Made by a program: the position numbers and the translations under genes. Under the pieces are notes generated by a model. That model saw only the letters and a list, made by a program, of their open reading frames with translations. It had not been told where the DNA came from and searched no databases. Positions 16,668 through 19,667 of a stretch of DNA of 19,667 nucleotides are shown one piece after another. The stretch is from Gemmatimonadales bacterium UBA2982. GTDB taxonomy: Bacteria; Gemmatimonadota; Gemmatimonadetes; Longimicrobiales; Gaopeijiaceae. Position 1 is the first letter of the stretch; every line of letters begins with the position of its first letter. The stretch lies in the NCBI GenBank assembly GCA_002347035.1, contig DEAM01000012.1:1-19667 (forward strand), given 5' to 3'.

Positions 16668-17297
16668 ATGGTGAAAGCCAGTCCCGAGAAGGGAAATCGA
16701 GTCCTGGAAGAAGTGTCGCTCAAGGATTTAAGTGATGAGCAGCTGGTAACAGCTCACTTGAAAGGGCGTCCGGGTGCGTTCCAGGACCTTTACGAACGGT
16801 ACCGAGACCGCCTAGTCCACTTCGTTACACGGAAAACTGGGGACGCTGACCGGGCCCAAGACCTGGTTCAAGAGGCGTTCATTCGGGTCACCCGACACCT
16901 CCACCGTTTTGACCCCTCGAAGAAATTTTCCACATGGGTCTACACTATTGCGAGCAACCTATCCAAGAATGAACTCAGGAATCGCTCAAGAAGCCCGCTC
17001 GTGCTGTACCAGCAACTCACTGGCAGCTGGGAAGATGATCACCGCCCCATCCAGTTCGAAGACTATTCGATGCGACCGGATGATCTCTATAGGAAGCGCT
17101 ATCTTCGACGACTGGTCGAGGACACTGTTAAAGAGCTTCCAGAGCACCACAGGCTCGTCTTTCGCCTGAGGGAGTTGGAAGGGAAGAGCTATGAGGAAAT
17201 TTCGGAAATCACCGGTGTGAACCTTGGCACTGTGAAGAGCCGCCTGCACCGAGCCCGCAACTCATTCGCGCAGAGGATCGAGCCTTTTCTGAACTAG
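16668..17297 (+). CDS. ECF-type RNA polymerase sigma factor
   Basis: This is a 209-residue sigma-70 family factor with only regions 2 and 4, the extracytoplasmic-function layout. Region 2 (about 25-107) includes FQDLYERYRDRLVHFV, DLVQEAFIRV and the -10-binding segment FSTWVYTIASNLSKNELR. Region 4 (about 148-205) has LPEHHRLVFRL and the helix-turn-helix YEEISEITGVNLGTVKSRLH. A ~40-residue linker joins them. There is no zinc-finger anti-sigma gene beside it. Instead a coiled-coil gene follows after 18 bp and a small membrane protein gene after that, so how it is held inactive is unclear. The ATG at 16668 is followed at once by an in-frame GTG. A TTAGGAG lies upstream but at more than 20 nt, too far to be a normal ribosome binding site. 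Confidence 0.93.
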   Translation: MVKASPEKGNRVLEEVSLKDLSDEQLVTAHLKGRPGAFQDLYERYRDRLVHFVTRKTGDADRAQDLVQEAFIRVTRHLHRFDPSKKFSTWVYTIASNLSKNELRNRSRSPLVLYQQLTGSWEDDHRPIQFEDYSMRPDDLYRKRYLRRLVEDTVKELPEHHRLVFRLRELEGKSYEEISEITGVNLGTVKSRLHRARNSFAQRIEPFLN

Positions 17298-17315
17298 GCT
17301 CAGTGGTAGGACGAT

Positions 17316-17915
17316 ATGTTTGAAGAACTCCGCGCAGCCTTCCGTGAAGCTCTTGAAAACTTTAATAAGGAACTGAAGCGCGACCAGGTTCTGGAAACCG
17401 CGGACAGCTTGCTCGGCGGCATGACCGACGAGATCGTGAACGAAAAGACACAGGTTGCGGGCCTAGCAGATCAGCTCACCAAAGCTCACCAACAGGCTGC
17501 CCTAGAAAAGGAAAATGCCGAAACGTGCCGTCGGCGGGAGCGCATGGCACACGAAATCGGAGATAAAGAAACAGCCGTGGTGGCGGCTCAACACGCAAAG
17601 AAGCACGAAGACCACTACGTGTTGCTGACAAATAAGGCCCAGGCAATTCAGGAAGAGCTGGATTTCAGGAAACAAACTCTCGAAGAGATGATCGCAAAGT
17701 TCTCGCAGGCCCGTAACAAGCGGGATTCTCTAGCTACGACTTCGGGACGGCTTCAGACGCAAGAATCTTTAACTGGAGCTAACGACCTGTTCGACGAGCT
17801 AGATCGCATGGCGGACAAAGTCGAGGATAATCACGCAGGTATCCAGGCGACCGAAGAGATCGATACAGAGGCTGCCTTAGAAGAATTGAAGCGACGGATG
17901 AAGCCCGAGAGCTAG
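17316..17915 (+). CDS. coiled-coil protein, possibly PspA/IM30-like
   Basis: This 199-residue protein is almost entirely helical and highly charged, with no membrane segment or signal peptide. The region from about 40 to 140 forms long heptad-like helices (for example QQAALEKENAETCRRRERM and EELDFRKQTLEEMIAKFSQ). The overall length and the central pattern of alternating acidic and basic residues recall PspA/IM30 membrane-stress proteins, but the resemblance is weak and I see no decisive signature. GGTAGGACG just before the ATG is a good ribosome binding site. The gene begins 18 bp after the sigma factor, so the two are likely cotranscribed. It could bind the membrane during envelope stress or be the regulator of the sigma factor. 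Both are inference. Confidence 0.7.
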   Translation: MFEELRAAFREALENFNKELKRDQVLETADSLLGGMTDEIVNEKTQVAGLADQLTKAHQQAALEKENAETCRRRERMAHEIGDKETAVVAAQHAKKHEDHYVLLTNKAQAIQEELDFRKQTLEEMIAKFSQARNKRDSLATTSGRLQTQESLTGANDLFDELDRMADKVEDNHAGIQATEEIDTEAALEELKRRMKPES

Positions 17916-18055
17916 TAACCGAGTAGGCCCTGGGAGAAACGCAGCAGCAAACTGAATGCCGGATTCTGGCGGACTGGTTCTGACCCTAGCGTTCGGGTAG
18001 ATTCCGCCGTCCTCATGACCTCAATGGTCACCCTACAATCGGTACATTTTTCGAA

Positions 18056-18334
18056 ATGCAGAACTGGATCGGTATTGGAATATGGATCGTCATGGGAGCC
18101 GTAATTGGCCTCGGGATGAAGGCGATCATACGTCGGCCAGAAGAAACTCAGGGCCACACAATCGTTTTGATGGCTTTAGGGGCATTCGCTGCAGTGATCG
18201 GCGGCATGTTGGGTGTCGGTACTGTCCACCTCTATGAACCTCTTGCCATCAGCATAGGTGGCATGGCCGGAGCAGCGCTCTTCGCAGTCCTGATGACATG
18301 GGTATACCGGTGGGGGCTGAGGACGCTGATCTAG
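18056..18334 (+). CDS. small membrane protein, GlsB/YeaQ/YmgE (transglycosylase-associated) like
   Basis: This 92-residue protein has three predicted helices (about 4-24, 36-57 and 65-85) rich in Gly and Ala, with the loop RRPEETQGHT between the first two. Size, spacing and the glycine-rich helices match the GlsB/YeaQ/YmgE family of small stress-induced inner-membrane proteins, although the usual loop motif is not exact. No ribosome binding site is obvious before the ATG at 18056. It follows the sigma factor and coiled-coil genes after a 140-bp gap and precedes the peptidase by 14 bp. An envelope-stress role would suit the neighbours but is not shown by the sequence. Confidence 0.65.
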   Translation: MQNWIGIGIWIVMGAVIGLGMKAIIRRPEETQGHTIVLMALGAFAAVIGGMLGVGTVHLYEPLAISIGGMAGAALFAVLMTWVYRWGLRTLI

Positions 18335-18348
18335 GCTTCTCACCAGTT

Positions 18349-19667
18349 ATGACATCCCAGGCACTGGACTTCATCGAAGCCAACCTCGGACGCTTCCGTT
18401 CCGAACTTTATGATTTCCTGCGCATTCCGTCAGTCAGTGCGAAGAGTGACCATGCGGAGGACACGCGCCACGCTGCCGAATGGCTCGCCGAACGTCTTAA
18501 TGAAGCAGGACTTAGTTCTAAGATTCTAGAAACCTCCGGACACCCTATTGTCCTAGGCGAGTGGCGGGGTGCTCCAGGAGCTCCAACCGTCCTGATCTAC
18601 GGACATTACGATGTACAGCCACCAGAGCCTCTGGATGAGTGGGCGTCACCACCGTTTGAGCCTACGGAGCGCAACGGACGGATGTACGCTCGGGGTTCGG
18701 CCGATGATAAGGGTCAGCTCTACATGCATGTAAAAGCCCTCGAGGCCAAACTGGCTCACGGAGGCTCTCTACCTGTAAACGTAGTCCTGCTCGCCGAAGG
18801 CGAAGAAGAAGTCGGATCGCCCAACCTGCTGCCCTTTCTTGAGAAGCACACTGAGCTACTGAACTGTGATCTCGTGCTGGTCTCTGACACAGGAATGTTC
18901 GCTGAAGGCCTCCCCTCACTGCTTTTTTCACTTCGCGGAATTGCCTATTTCGAGATCCGCGTCAAGGGAGCCCACACTGACCTCCACTCCGGAGACTTTG
19001 GCGGGGCTGTAGCAAATCCTGGAAATGCTCTGGCACAGATCATCTCTTCCCTCCACGACTCAGAGGGTCGTGTGGCGATTCCGGGATTCTATGACGATGT
19101 GCTCGAATGGGATGACGAGGTGCGTTCGCAAATTGCTGCGTTGCCGCACGACGAAGACGCCTACCAGACTGATTTAGAAGTGGATGCGTTAACAGGAGAG
19201 TCTGGCTTCAGTACTCTGGAGCGTCTTTGGATTCGTCCTACCTGCGATGTGAATGGGTTGCTTTGTGGCTATACGGGCCAGGGAGCTAAGACGGTGCTTC
19301 CGAACCGGGCGATGGCTAAGGTGAGTTTCCGATTAGTTCCCACCCAGACGCCTGAAAAGGTTAAGGAATTACTAGAAACCCACCTGCAAAATATCGCCCC
19401 GCCTGGTGTAACGGTCGAATTGGAAATGCTCCAAGGCGGACGACCATGGAGGGCCCAGTTAGAAGGCTCGGCGTTCGAAGCTGCAGGTGAGGCCCTCGAG
19501 GAAGCCTTCGGCACCTACCCTGTTTCAATGGGAGGTGGAGGGTCCATCCCTATCGTAGTCGACTTTGAGGAGCATCTTGGGGCACCGGTGCTGCTCGTGG
19601 GATTTTCACTGCCTGGATGCAACCTCCATGCACCAAACGAGTGGCTCTCAATCGAGAACTTTGAGAA
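18349..19667 (+). CDS. M20-family dipeptidase (partial, runs off the window)
   Basis: This is the 5' part (about 439 codons, no stop before the window ends) of a zinc metallopeptidase of the M20/ArgE/dipeptidase family, which cleaves short peptides. The di-zinc site is readable: His86 in YGHYDVQ, bridging Asp119 in SADDKG, catalytic Glu153 and ligand Glu154 in EGEEEVGS, Asp180 in SDT and His427 near the end in CNLHAPNEW. HTDLHSGDFGG (around 202-212) marks the dimerisation/lid domain that supplies a second active-site histidine. The order and spacing fit the CNDP/DapE-like dipeptidases of about 450-470 residues, so only ~20-30 residues should be missing. There is no signal peptide, so the enzyme is cytoplasmic. 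The ATG lies 14 bp after the small membrane protein gene. Confidence 0.92.
   Translation, partial: MTSQALDFIEANLGRFRSELYDFLRIPSVSAKSDHAEDTRHAAEWLAERLNEAGLSSKILETSGHPIVLGEWRGAPGAPTVLIYGHYDVQPPEPLDEWASPPFEPTERNGRMYARGSADDKGQLYMHVKALEAKLAHGGSLPVNVVLLAEGEEEVGSPNLLPFLEKHTELLNCDLVLVSDTGMFAEGLPSLLFSLRGIAYFEIRVKGAHTDLHSGDFGGAVANPGNALAQIISSLHDSEGRVAIPGFYDDVLEWDDEVRSQIAALPHDEDAYQTDLEVDALTGESGFSTLERLWIRPTCDVNGLLCGYTGQGAKTVLPNRAMAKVSFRLVPTQTPEKVKELLETHLQNIAPPGVTVELEMLQGGRPWRAQLEGSAFEAAGEALEEAFGTYPVSMGGGGSIPIVVDFEEHLGAPVLLVGFSLPGCNLHAPNEWLSIENFE

Overview
The window looks like ordinary chromosome from an aerobic, Gram-negative-type (two-membrane) bacterium of moderate GC content. Genes are tightly packed on both strands, several starts lack a clear Shine-Dalgarno site, and there is a lipoprotein, a 2-oxoglutarate dehydrogenase E1 and heme A synthesis machinery for an aa3-type oxidase. 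The mix (CtaA plus DUF420/CtaM, V4R-like protein, cupredoxin with a carboxypeptidase-like tail, ECF sigma with a coiled-coil partner) would fit Gemmatimonadota or a related environmental lineage. That placement is a guess from gene content, not a measured result. I see no rRNA, tRNA, CRISPR array, insertion sequence, prophage or integration site.

Layout. (1) 138-4377, plus strand: a translationally coupled trio of a YhaO/SbcD-like metallophosphoesterase, a YhaN/SbcC-like ATPase with a membrane hairpin, and an alpha/beta hydrolase. Each downstream start overlaps the previous stop (ATGA, then GTGA). (2) 4562-5347, minus: a laccase-domain (YfiH/PgeF) protein, divergent from sucA (5474-8299, plus), the E1 of 2-oxoglutarate dehydrogenase, which has no sucB or lpd beside it. 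(3) 8310-10085: a PIG3-type quinone oxidoreductase on minus, divergent across 30 bp from a DEDDh exonuclease with an ExoX-like tail. (4) 10141-13816, plus: a cupredoxin lipoprotein, a small four-helix membrane protein, a patatin-like lipase, heme A synthase CtaA and a DUF420/CtaM protein. This is a probable cytochrome oxidase maturation or electron-transfer cluster. (5) 13933-16241, minus: a histidine-kinase-like ATPase lacking the phospho-acceptor His, the thiol peroxidase Bcp and a V4R-like protein. (6) 16668 to the end, plus: an ECF sigma factor, a PspA-like coiled-coil protein, a small GlsB/YeaQ-like membrane protein and an M20 dipeptidase that runs off the window.

How they fit together. 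Most genes are housekeeping: central carbon metabolism, peroxide defence, peptidoglycan or purine clean-up, peptide hydrolysis and DNA end processing. The least explained parts are the degenerate kinase, the sigma/coiled-coil/membrane trio without an anti-sigma factor, the gap at 16242-16667 with a lipoprotein-like reading frame, and the membrane protein plus cupredoxin ahead of ctaA. I did not find an obvious new defence or mobile system.
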